A stretch of DNA of 64,000 nucleotides, from NCBI RefSeq assembly GCF_001500125.1, contig NZ_LQIV01000001.1, positions 310,001-374,000 of the forward strand, in the 5' to 3' direction. The translations under genes and the position numbers were made by a program. Positions 23,172 to 31,710 of this stretch are shown one piece after another; position 1 is the stretch's first letter, and every line of letters starts with the position of its first letter. The DNA is from Mycobacterium sp. IS-1742. Lineage in GTDB: Bacteria; Actinomycetota; Actinomycetes; Mycobacteriales; Mycobacteriaceae. The notes beneath the pieces were generated by a model, which saw only the letters and a list, made by a program, of their open reading frames with translations, was not told the DNA's origin and made no database searches.

Positions 23172-24818
23172 ATGACCGTTTCCATCGAGGACATCGACCG
23201 CTGGGATGCCGGTGACGTCCGGGAGGTCTTCCACGCCACTCGCAGTCGTGCTGAAGCGGCCTTCGAGGCCGCGGACGGCATCGCTGAGCTACCGGCTTTC
23301 GGAACGTGGGGCGGTGAGGCATCTGAGGCAGCCAAAGAATCGATCGGTCAGGTCCGCAAGGATCTCGACGCGCACGGCAACGAAGCACTCGCCGTCGCTC
23401 AGGCGGCCCGCAAAGCTGCCGACGACGTCGAGGCGGTCAAATCCCGCCTGACGCAACTGCGAGCCGACGCCACCAGCGCCGGCTTCGAGATCGATCCAAT
23501 CAGCAACCAGGTCTTGCTCGGCCCGGCACTGGAAGCCAACATGGTCGAGGCATTGGCTGCCGAGGCGACACGACAGGAGCTACAAGCGCGCGTGACGGCA
23601 ATTCTGGCCGAGGCCGCACGCGTCGACCAGGAACTCGCCAGCGCAATCGCCATGGCGACAGGTGCAGAGCTGATCCCAGAGGGGCCACACTCGAACGACC
23701 CCGCAGTGCAGGACATGCTGACTGATCCGCCCGAGGATCCGCAACAGTTCCACGACGCCTGGGAAAACCTGAGCCAAGAACAAAGGGATTGGCTGTACGA
23801 GCAGGACCACGCCATCGGCAACCATCCCGGCATGCCCTTCGAGGACAAAGACCATTACAACCGGATGCACCTCAGCGAGCTGCAGGCCGCCAATCAAGCC
23901 GAGCTGGACCGCTTAGCCAAAGAACATCCCGGGTGGACCGATGGTCGACCTGACACGCCCAACCCCAGCCCGCCAGGCTTCCAGGAGTGGAAAGCACAGT
24001 GGGACAACGCAAACAAGACGCGACAGGGATACGAGCAGGTACAGCGGGCGCTGGAATCACCTGATGGTTTGCAGCGCTACCTTGGCGTCATTGATGACCA
24101 GGGCCACGCCGCGGTGTCGATCAACAACCCTGACACGGCCATCAGGAACGGCACGTTTGTTCCCGGTACCGGACAAGACCTGAGCCGACTTGAATACAGC
24201 ACGTCGAAATCGGAAGCAATGCTGCAGGCAACGCTCGAAGCCGACCGCAACCTCAAGGTTGGAGATGTTTCGATGACGACCTGGATGGGCTACGACCGCC
24301 CAATGAGCATCCTCACCGATGCCCCGTCGCCTAGCTTTGCGCATGACGGCGCCGCGGCGCTGGACGACTTCCAAGCCGGGATGCGCGCCTCACATGACTT
24401 GGCCGCTGGCCCGTCCGTCAACACAGTGATCGGTCACAGTTACGGTTCAACCCTGGTGGGTGCAGCTGGACTGGACGGTCACCTTGATGCCAATAATGTT
24501 GTGGCCGTCGGTAGTCCCGGTGTGCTCGCGGACCATGCGAGCGACCTCAGCCTGGCACCCGGTGCGAACGTCTTCGCCTCACGCGCCGAGAACGACCTCA
24601 TTGGCATCGCCACCTACGCAACACTCGGTCCAGATCCAATGGGTCAGGGCTTCGGCGCGATTCCGTTCGAGGCGGCGCCCGGGGCGGCCGGGCCTTTCGG
24701 TACGCCGACGATCGATGCCCACAGCAGCTACTGGTCTCCCGGCAATCCTGCGCTTCTCAACATGGGGCGCATCATTGCCGGCAGGACCGACGTCACCCCA
24801 CCCACATTCACCCCATGA
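23172..24818 (+). CDS. DUF1023-type alpha/beta hydrolase, putative type VII effector
   Basis: A 548-residue protein. Residues 1-170 form a long helical WXG100/LXG-like domain with a W-x-G turn (FGTWGGEASEAAKESI). Residues about 310-545 form an alpha/beta hydrolase with the nucleophile elbow VIGHSYGSTLVG (Ser423) in the DUF1023 manner. DUF1023 hydrolases in mycobacteria are secreted-type lipase or esterase relatives, encoded beside lipoproteins (as in the Rv0963c-Rv0962c arrangement). Here it is sandwiched between an EspC-like gene and a lipoprotein that overlaps its stop codon. The role as antibacterial lipase toxin is inferred; a housekeeping envelope enzyme is the alternative. Confidence 0.7.
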   Translation: MTVSIEDIDRWDAGDVREVFHATRSRAEAAFEAADGIAELPAFGTWGGEASEAAKESIGQVRKDLDAHGNEALAVAQAARKAADDVEAVKSRLTQLRADATSAGFEIDPISNQVLLGPALEANMVEALAAEATRQELQARVTAILAEAARVDQELASAIAMATGAELIPEGPHSNDPAVQDMLTDPPEDPQQFHDAWENLSQEQRDWLYEQDHAIGNHPGMPFEDKDHYNRMHLSELQAANQAELDRLAKEHPGWTDGRPDTPNPSPPGFQEWKAQWDNANKTRQGYEQVQRALESPDGLQRYLGVIDDQGHAAVSINNPDTAIRNGTFVPGTGQDLSRLEYSTSKSEAMLQATLEADRNLKVGDVSMTTWMGYDRPMSILTDAPSPSFAHDGAAALDDFQAGMRASHDLAAGPSVNTVIGHSYGSTLVGAAGLDGHLDANNVVAVGSPGVLADHASDLSLAPGANVFASRAENDLIGIATYATLGPDPMGQGFGAIPFEAAPGAAGPFGTPTIDAHSSYWSPGNPALLNMGRIIAGRTDVTPPTFTP

Positions 24819-25438
24819 CTGAACAGGACCGCATCATTCGCGTCATCACGATCGCCACTGTGGCAACGCTCCTGCTTGCTGCATGTTCGACGTCCGAGCC
24901 TGAATCACTCGGTCCGCCGGTACCGACAGGTGCCACTGAAATACCCGGAGGGCCAATGGAACCAACACCTATCGTGCCGTCGCCCGTCGTCCCGGAGAGC
25001 CAGCGACAAGCCCAGGACACGATCAATCGCTATCTTTCCGACACAGTCAACGCCATGCCCAAGGGGACCACGTTGGACGGAACCCGCTACATCGTCGGCG
25101 ACGGAACTTCGTTCTGCGAAGACAACCCCAGCGGAGACGACCCGCCGGTCAGAGTGACCGACTGGCGTGACGTCGAACCGCCGGAGGGCACGGACTTCGC
25201 CGTGCTCATTGATCAGACAGGGGCACTCTGGAAGAGCTGGGGTTGGCAGGTGCTCGAGCGGGACGGATTCGATAAGCCGAACCGATTCGGTTACGCGCCA
25301 GACGGATACGTACTCCAGATCAGCGCTCGTCCGGATCCGACCCAGCCACCATCGCTGATCGCTTCGTCGCCGTGTTTTCCTGAGAGCCGACGTGATAGCG
25401 GCGTTCGCAAGATTCCGGTGATTAGCCAAACCCCTTGA
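24815..25438 (+). CDS. Lipoprotein, putative immunity partner of the hydrolase
   Basis: A 207-residue protein with a type II signal peptide and lipobox LLAAC (Cys24), so it is anchored outside the plasma membrane. A Pro/Thr-rich spacer follows, then a domain with TRYIVGDGTSFCEDNPSG and DGYVLQISARPD and two more cysteines (SSPCFPES). Its start overlaps the hydrolase stop (ATGA). In known type VII lipase systems of other bacteria a lipoprotein gives immunity; the same role is inferred here. Confidence 0.6.
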   Translation: MTEQDRIIRVITIATVATLLLAACSTSEPESLGPPVPTGATEIPGGPMEPTPIVPSPVVPESQRQAQDTINRYLSDTVNAMPKGTTLDGTRYIVGDGTSFCEDNPSGDDPPVRVTDWRDVEPPEGTDFAVLIDQTGALWKSWGWQVLERDGFDKPNRFGYAPDGYVLQISARPDPTQPPSLIASSPCFPESRRDSGVRKIPVISQTP

Positions 25439-25772
25439 TCCGCCTCAGCACTCGATTACCGGCAATGTAGAGCATCCTCAATTCGATACTGCTCAGTCGT
25501 CCAGCCGGAGTGTGCAGCGTGCCTCGCGAGGGTTGCGAGGGAGAAATCGGGCGCACGTCTTGACCACGAGCCAGACCGCAGAAGCGGCGGACACCAAATT
25601 TGCACTTGCCTCGCGCCCTGCAGACCTTGCACCAAATCTGCGCAACACTGCCCGCCAAAACTGCCACGCTCGGAGGACCGTTCCTTAGCTGAACCCACTG
25701 CGCGAGGGTTGCGAGTGACGATTGCCCGTCATATCTCGACGCTCGGATCAGCAAACTGGCAGCAGCGACAGG
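25439..25772. other. Gene-free spacer before the defence block, with direct repeat
   Basis: No credible gene. A 15-base direct repeat CGCGAGGGTTGCGAG occurs at 25525-25539 and 25701-25715, and a looser pair CCAAATTTGC / CCAAATCTGC occurs near 25592 and 25631. Degenerate sequence of this kind often marks the seam where cargo genes were added. Nothing more can be assigned. Confidence 0.35.
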
Positions 25773-27851
25773 TCATTGCACCTCGCCCGGCACATTGTCG
25801 AGGAGGGCTTCGAGCTCAGGTGGACCTAGACGTTGCGCCTGTGAGGCCTTGTCGTTGTCATCGAACTCGATGCCCTCGCCGATCAGTATCTCCATCGGAT
25901 CGCGGATGTCCGCCGGGTCATGCCATTGAAATTTGAAGCTTATGGACCCGTCGCTGCTGAGAACGCGGTACGCGTTCGTTACTGCCGGGTCGTGGGCGAT
26001 GTGATTAGCGGTCGGCTGTGCCGCCGTTCCGGCGAGTTCAGCCAGGTCGCCGTAGGACGTCCACGACCCGGCCGGCAGCGCCGAAACCGCTTCATCGACG
26101 CGTGTCCAATCGAACCCAGAACGCGCGGTCACAACTCCCGGCACAGGGGCGGACCACAATTCGATTGCGGCATCGGCGAGCACCTGCGAACGCTTCTGAA
26201 TCTCGTCGACTCCCCACTGGGTAGCTGCGGCGAGTTGCTCGTTCAGCTTGAGGTCCGAATCTTGCAGAATCTCCTGCTTGCGCTCAAACAGCTGGTTCGA
26301 GAGCTTCGAGTTCCACGCCGTCAGCGTCAGGTTCCCCAGTGTGTGGCCAAGTCTCTCGAAGACTTCGCGCGGATCGTGCCCCGCATCCGTCAGCTGCTTC
26401 TTCCACCCGTCGCTAAGGGTCTGCGGCATCACGTGTTCGATCGACAGCTTGGCTGAGTCAAAGTCAAGATCAACCTCAGCCCGCAGATGCGACTCCAGGC
26501 GCTGAAGAACCAACCGCTGCTGATGGGGCCGCCCATTCGAGTAATAATGCACGGTGGCGATGCCATCGCGAACACGATCGTCGTCGGGCCACCGTTTGTC
26601 CCGTGACAGCTCCCGACGCAACGCCACGTCAATCGGCTCACCCGGGGGAAGATTGCCGATTACAGCAATGAAGAGCCGGTTCAAGACGTTCGTCGGCACG
26701 TCGACGACGTAGCGCCTGACGATGAAGGACTCGATAGCTTCGAGGCACGACTCGGCCTGCGCACTGGTGACGCGGCCTGCATCCTTTTCGGAGTAGATGT
26801 GCAGCAGCAACGGATAGGTCGTACCGGCGCCCCAGCTACGCAAGAATGCCAGGTGCCTCAGCGCCTTCTTGCTGAGTCCCAGATCAGATGCCGTGGAACT
26901 CGGGTCTGCAGGTTGCATGAAGAGGGCGTAGTAGGCGCCTCGCCGCGCGAGCCGCTTAACGTGATCTTCGAGGAAATCGAGATCAGCTGCCGACGGTTCT
27001 AGGCGACCTCGTGCCGCTCGGTAGACATCGCCTTGTTTGATGAACTCCCCGGTCGACTGGAGGTCGTCGCGAACAAGCCCCTCCAGGCCCTCCACCCCGA
27101 GTGCCTTTTCGAGCGGACGCCAGTGCTGCGTATAGACGGTATTCGAGCGCGGCCCCAGCGCCATGAACAGGTAGTTTCGGAGCAGGTCGGATTGGGTCAG
27201 TCCTACTCCCGTAGCGTTGATGGACTCAAAGATCTTGTGGGGTCGCTCGCCTTCGGAAACAGTCACGAAGACCAGCGCCAATCGGTCGCCGATCGTCGTC
27301 GCCAGCCGTTCTGGGGCCAGCTCGCCGGCTTCGCGGAGCGCGCTGATCTTCCGGTGGAAGAATCGATAGGCGTTCACTATCGCGCTGTGTCCGGACACGT
27401 TGAGTGGATCGGTCAGCACCGTCCAGTAGGGAGCAGCATCCTCGTCGCCCGGTACCAGACGCGCCCATTTAGCCGAACCCTTCGGCTCCGTGTCATTGAT
27501 CAGGTACTTCTTGTTCAGCCGGTCGAACTGATCAGGATCGTCGAGCGCCGCGACATCCCGCAATGCTGCGAGCGCGACGGATAACGTCGTGAGACGCTGC
27601 TGACCGTCGACGACGCGAAACTCCCGGAAGTCGTGCAGCGGGTCGGCGTCCTTCTCAACCGCCACGATGCTGCCGATGAAGTGCTTCGGGATCGCGCTCC
27701 CGTCCGCGAGCGCTCGGTATTGCTCGGCGATGTCTTGCCACAGATCTTCCTGCTGACCTGTCTTCCAGCGATAGTGCCGCTGGTACAGCGGCACCTGAAA
27801 CTGGCGGTCCTGCGTCATCAGATCGCGGAAGGTCCCCTCCTTGGCACGCAT
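25773..27851 (-). CDS. GmrSD-type (DUF262-DUF1524) protein with C-terminal alkyltransferase-like domain
   Basis: A 692-residue protein. The N-terminal DUF262/GmrS domain has VPLYQRHYRW and the ParB/Srx-like motif VVDGQQRLTTL (residues 81-90). The middle DUF1524/GmrD domain has the His-Me nuclease motif LSIEHVMPQTL near 470 with HTLGNLTL and WNSKLSNQLF. After about residue 575 a third domain appears: LPAGSWTSYGDLAELAGTAA then NAYRVLSSDGSIS. It follows the O6-alkylguanine alkyltransferase-like pattern but without the reactive cysteine. GmrSD enzymes cut modified phage DNA; the extra domain could read the modified base. Divergent from the R-M fusion gene. Confidence 0.8.
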   Translation of the reverse strand: MRAKEGTFRDLMTQDRQFQVPLYQRHYRWKTGQQEDLWQDIAEQYRALADGSAIPKHFIGSIVAVEKDADPLHDFREFRVVDGQQRLTTLSVALAALRDVAALDDPDQFDRLNKKYLINDTEPKGSAKWARLVPGDEDAAPYWTVLTDPLNVSGHSAIVNAYRFFHRKISALREAGELAPERLATTIGDRLALVFVTVSEGERPHKIFESINATGVGLTQSDLLRNYLFMALGPRSNTVYTQHWRPLEKALGVEGLEGLVRDDLQSTGEFIKQGDVYRAARGRLEPSAADLDFLEDHVKRLARRGAYYALFMQPADPSSTASDLGLSKKALRHLAFLRSWGAGTTYPLLLHIYSEKDAGRVTSAQAESCLEAIESFIVRRYVVDVPTNVLNRLFIAVIGNLPPGEPIDVALRRELSRDKRWPDDDRVRDGIATVHYYSNGRPHQQRLVLQRLESHLRAEVDLDFDSAKLSIEHVMPQTLSDGWKKQLTDAGHDPREVFERLGHTLGNLTLTAWNSKLSNQLFERKQEILQDSDLKLNEQLAAATQWGVDEIQKRSQVLADAAIELWSAPVPGVVTARSGFDWTRVDEAVSALPAGSWTSYGDLAELAGTAAQPTANHIAHDPAVTNAYRVLSSDGSISFKFQWHDPADIRDPMEILIGEGIEFDDNDKASQAQRLGPPELEALLDNVPGEVQ

Positions 27852-28032
27852 CTAACGCACGATAGTCATCGAGCAAGGATGCTGGTCGCTGATCTTCGGC
27901 TGTCGGGCAACTCAATCTGGCTACCGCGGCCGACCCAGCGGACCCTTCCGAATCCAGCATCCATCCACAGGCGAAACTCCCATTGACGACGTTTAGCTTG
28001 ATTGCGCTCACAGGCTTGTAGCGTTTACGCCC
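27852..28032. promoter_or_regulatory. Divergent spacer between the two restriction genes
   Basis: 181 bases separate the starts of the GmrSD-like and the R-M-fusion genes, so both promoters must lie here unless transcription is from afar. No clear inverted repeat or hexamer pair was recognised, and no regulator gene stands beside it. Confidence 0.4.
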
Positions 28033-31000
28033 ATGACGTCACCCGGGGGACAGCGTGCTGCTCTGCAGGACAGGCTGGTGAACAGCTCAGGCGCGCTCCG
28101 CAGCGAGGCCACGATCCAGGCCGATGTTCGGATGTTGCTTCTAGACCCTCACCTCGGTCTACTTGAAGAGAACCTCGAAGTGGATCTGGAGACGCCGGTA
28201 GGCGACCGCAAACGTATCGATATCGAGTTTGGTTGCACCGTGATCGAGGTCAAGCGTTCGCTGGCCACCCCCTCCGCTATCGCGGCGGCAACCGTGCAGC
28301 TATCTGGGTATGTCGCCACCCGAGCCGCCGAGGTTGGACAGCGTTATGTCGGGATCCTTACAGACGGACGTCTTTGGATTGCCTACCACGAGGTTGACAA
28401 GACTCTGGTCGAGGCGACGCGTATCACTGCCACCGGAGGCGAACCGGGTGCCGAGGCTCTATTGGGATGGCTTGAGGGCGTCCTAGCTACTCGACGCGCG
28501 GTAGTTCCGACACCGCAGAAGATCGCCGAGCAGCTCGGAGCACAGAGCTCTGCTCACGCATTGGACTATTCGACTCTCGCGGCACTGTATACGCATGGGC
28601 GGGATTTGCCGACTGTGCAACTTAAAAGGGAACTGTGGGCGAAGCTGCTTCGCGGTGCGTTGGGCACCCAATTCATCGACAGCGACGAGCTATTCCTGAA
28701 TCACACACTGCTCGTTAATTCCGCCGAGATCATCGCGCACCTAGTCCTCGGGCTACCCGCTGACCAGCTTGCTCCAGCCACTTTATTGTCCGGTGACCAG
28801 TTCGCGATGGCCCGGATCTACGGTGTTGTCGATCGAGACTTCTTCGACTGGGTTCTCGAAGTTCCTGGTGGCGACGGATACGTATCGGCGCTGGGGCGAC
28901 AACTCAGTCGGTTCGACTGGTCAGCGGTGGAGCATGATGTCCTAAAGGTGTTGTACGAGTCCGTTATCCCCACCGAAACTCGAAAAGCACTGGGCGAGTA
29001 TTACACACCTGACTGGCTTGCCAATCGCGTGGTTTCTGAAGCAGTCACCGATCCGCTCAATCAGCGTGTGGTCGATGTCAGCTGCGGAAGCGGCACATTC
29101 CTGTTCTACGCCGTCAAACACTTTCTCGCCGCCGCAGACGGAAGCCGGCTCGGTGCCGCTGAGGCCCTCGCGAAAGTCTCTTCACACGTGATCGGAATTG
29201 ATCTCCACCCCGTCGCGGTTTCGTTAGCTCGTGTCACCTATCTACTAGCGATCGGACGTGAGCGGCTCAACGCGCCCCGTGGCGCACTGAGCGTCCCCGT
29301 CTATCTCGGTGACTCACTGGGCTGGGACCAGCGCAACGACCTGCTGACGGTCGACTACGTCGTCATTCCGACAGAATCCGACGAGAAGCTCTACGCCGGA
29401 GAGCTGCGCTTCCCCGACCATCTACTCGAGGACGCTAGGAACTTCGATGAGCTTGTCCAAGCGTTGATTGAGGAATCCGAGCGTGCAGTTGGCAAGTCCA
29501 CCAAGACGCTGAGCGCTGGGACCATACGTCGTCTAAATATCAAACAAGACGACGTCCCGGTACTCAACGCGAACTTTGCCCGCCTGAAGGAACTTCACGA
29601 AGAGGGGCGTAACCATATCTGGGGCTACTACATCCGCAATGTCACCCGCCCTGCGTGGCTTTCCCGCGAGTCCAACCGCGCGGATGTCCTTGTCGGTAAT
29701 CCGCCTTGGCTGTCCTACCGATTTATGACGAACGAGATGCAGAGGAAGTTCAAGAGCCTCGCGATAGAACGCGGATTTTGGCACGACGATAGCACCGCCA
29801 CCCATCAAGATCTCGCCGGTATCTTCGTGGCCCGCGCAGTAGAGCGCTATCTGAAGACAGGGGGGACCTTGGCCTTCGTCGTGCCTAATCCGGTTCTCGA
29901 CCGGGATTATTGGGCAGGATTCCGGCGCGGAACGTTCGATGGCGCGAATGTCGCGTTCTCCACAAGTTGGGACCTACGCCGCATTCGTCCGCACTTGTTC
30001 CCTCGCGGCTCCGGGGTCATTTTCGGCCGCCGAACCGTATCCGCCGAGGAGATGCCTAGGACCGCCCTTATTTGGACTGGCCGTGCCCCCCACCGACACA
30101 GTTCAGCTGACGCCGCAACGCTGCTTACTCAAACGTTGGGCGAGCTCGTGATCATGAACGCCGACGACGAAAGTTCGCCTTACGCACAATGTTTCAGCCA
30201 GGGCGCCACATTGGCCCCCAGAGTGCTATGGCGCGTCGAAGAAATCACCAGTGGTCTGGGTGTACCTTCTGGGCTCTTGAAGGTTCAATCGAAGCGCTCT
30301 GCCACTGAGAAGGCTCCTTGGAAAGGCGTGGAGTCCTTGACTGGAGTGATTGAGTCCGAGTTCGTCTGGCCCGCCCTTCTAGGTGAGCAGATTGTTCCGT
30401 TCCACGTTCGTAGGGCCGAGACGTTCGTTATCCCTCTTACTCAGAATGGTCGAATACTGACGGGCGACGATCCCAAGATCGATGCGTACCCCGGTCTGGC
30501 AACATGGGTCCGCAGAGCGGAGGAAGTTTGGGATTCCCTCAAGAGGTCCTCGATGACGCTTGCCGAACGTCTCGACCACATGCGAGGCCTGACTAGTCAA
30601 GTTCCTGTTACTCAACGGCGGGTTGTTTACTCGAAGGCCGGCATGCATCTGGTCGCAGCCGTGGTGACAGACCACAGACCGATAGTCGACACAACGCTCT
30701 ATTGGGCGACCGTCGCCAGCGAGGCCGAAGCTCACTACCTCTGTGGAATTCTCAACGCTCCCGTGACAACAGAATTAGCTCGACCGCTCATGTCTTATGG
30801 CAAAGACGAGCGCCATATCGATAAGGCGGTGTGGAAGCTACCGATCCCCACCTTCAGCTCTGAAAACTCGACACATACCAAGATCGCAGAATTGGCAGGA
30901 GCATTGGCAGACGAAATTTCCGATCTAACTTTCGAGAGTGAAAACTTCGTCACCATCCGTCGGTCCCTGCGCGCCCATATCGCTGCCAGTCCCGCCGGAC

Positions 31001-31695
31001 AAAAGCTCGACAAATGCGTAGCGGAGCTGTTGGGCTCTCCCCGCGACGAAACCGATATCGACGCTGTGGAGGCACCGATCACAGACGGTGATCGGATCCG
31101 ACTTATCCGCACGGGAGGTATGCCTACGCCCTCCACGCAAACTGCGGTTGACTTCGACTGCGAGTACGACGGCAACGGCATCGTGTATCTGTGGGGCGCG
31201 CTACTGACCACCGATGGGGAGTCGAGTTATCACAGCTTTGGCGACCCCTCTCCGGACATCGATGAACTCGCTGTCGCGAACGAATTCTTGGAGTGGTGTC
31301 AAGAGCAGATACAACGCGCACAAGCTCGCGGCGAGACCATCGGCTTCTACCACTACGGCAGAGTTGACGCTCACCAGCTCAATCGAATCCTTGGAGATGC
31401 CGCTGCTCCCGTGCTCGCTCTTGCGAGCGACGTGCTTGCAGATGTAATTCGGCCCAACTTTTACGCACCCTGCGGCTACAGCCTCAAGACGGTCGCGCAG
31501 GCTGCTGGGGCAGTGTGGCGCACCGCCAGCGCGGACGGGGCTTCTGCCTTGCAGTGGATCGACTCCGCGCGCACGGGAGGCGACGAATGGCAAACCCTGG
31601 TGGACTACAACGAAGATGACGTACGCGCACTCCAATTGTTACGTTCCGCCATACGACAAACAGCTAAATTAGGCTCAGTCATAAAGTTCAGTTGA
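28033..31695 (+). CDS. Type IIG-like restriction-methyltransferase fused to an RNase H-like (YprB-type) domain
   Basis: A 1220-residue fusion. Residues 50-80 carry a PD-(D/E)xK nuclease core (RIDIEFGCTVIEVKRSL: Asp63, Glu72, Lys74). Residues about 315-600 form an N6-adenine methyltransferase: LGEYYTPDWLA, SAM motif VVDVSCGSGTFL near 350, catalytic NPPW near 557. A target-recognition-like region follows. From about 1035 an RNase H-like DEDD domain appears (VDFDCEYDG, FYHYGRVDAHQLNRIL, GYSLKTVAQAAGAVWR, and finally LVDYNEDDVRALQLL), as in YprB/TM0106 proteins. Type IIG enzymes modify and cut alone; the exonuclease-like tail is unusual. GC content is lower than the chromosome. Confidence 0.75.
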   Translation: MTSPGGQRAALQDRLVNSSGALRSEATIQADVRMLLLDPHLGLLEENLEVDLETPVGDRKRIDIEFGCTVIEVKRSLATPSAIAAATVQLSGYVATRAAEVGQRYVGILTDGRLWIAYHEVDKTLVEATRITATGGEPGAEALLGWLEGVLATRRAVVPTPQKIAEQLGAQSSAHALDYSTLAALYTHGRDLPTVQLKRELWAKLLRGALGTQFIDSDELFLNHTLLVNSAEIIAHLVLGLPADQLAPATLLSGDQFAMARIYGVVDRDFFDWVLEVPGGDGYVSALGRQLSRFDWSAVEHDVLKVLYESVIPTETRKALGEYYTPDWLANRVVSEAVTDPLNQRVVDVSCGSGTFLFYAVKHFLAAADGSRLGAAEALAKVSSHVIGIDLHPVAVSLARVTYLLAIGRERLNAPRGALSVPVYLGDSLGWDQRNDLLTVDYVVIPTESDEKLYAGELRFPDHLLEDARNFDELVQALIEESERAVGKSTKTLSAGTIRRLNIKQDDVPVLNANFARLKELHEEGRNHIWGYYIRNVTRPAWLSRESNRADVLVGNPPWLSYRFMTNEMQRKFKSLAIERGFWHDDSTATHQDLAGIFVARAVERYLKTGGTLAFVVPNPVLDRDYWAGFRRGTFDGANVAFSTSWDLRRIRPHLFPRGSGVIFGRRTVSAEEMPRTALIWTGRAPHRHSSADAATLLTQTLGELVIMNADDESSPYAQCFSQGATLAPRVLWRVEEITSGLGVPSGLLKVQSKRSATEKAPWKGVESLTGVIESEFVWPALLGEQIVPFHVRRAETFVIPLTQNGRILTGDDPKIDAYPGLATWVRRAEEVWDSLKRSSMTLAERLDHMRGLTSQVPVTQRRVVYSKAGMHLVAAVVTDHRPIVDTTLYWATVASEAEAHYLCGILNAPVTTELARPLMSYGKDERHIDKAVWKLPIPTFSSENSTHTKIAELAGALADEISDLTFESENFVTIRRSLRAHIAASPAGQKLDKCVAELLGSPRDETDIDAVEAPITDGDRIRLIRTGGMPTPSTQTAVDFDCEYDGNGIVYLWGALLTTDGESSYHSFGDPSPDIDELAVANEFLEWCQEQIQRAQARGETIGFYHYGRVDAHQLNRILGDAAAPVLALASDVLADVIRPNFYAPCGYSLKTVAQAAGAVWRTASADGASALQWIDSARTGGDEWQTLVDYNEDDVRALQLLRSAIRQTAKLGSVIKFS

Positions 31696-31710
31696 CATCA
31701 TTACGACGGG

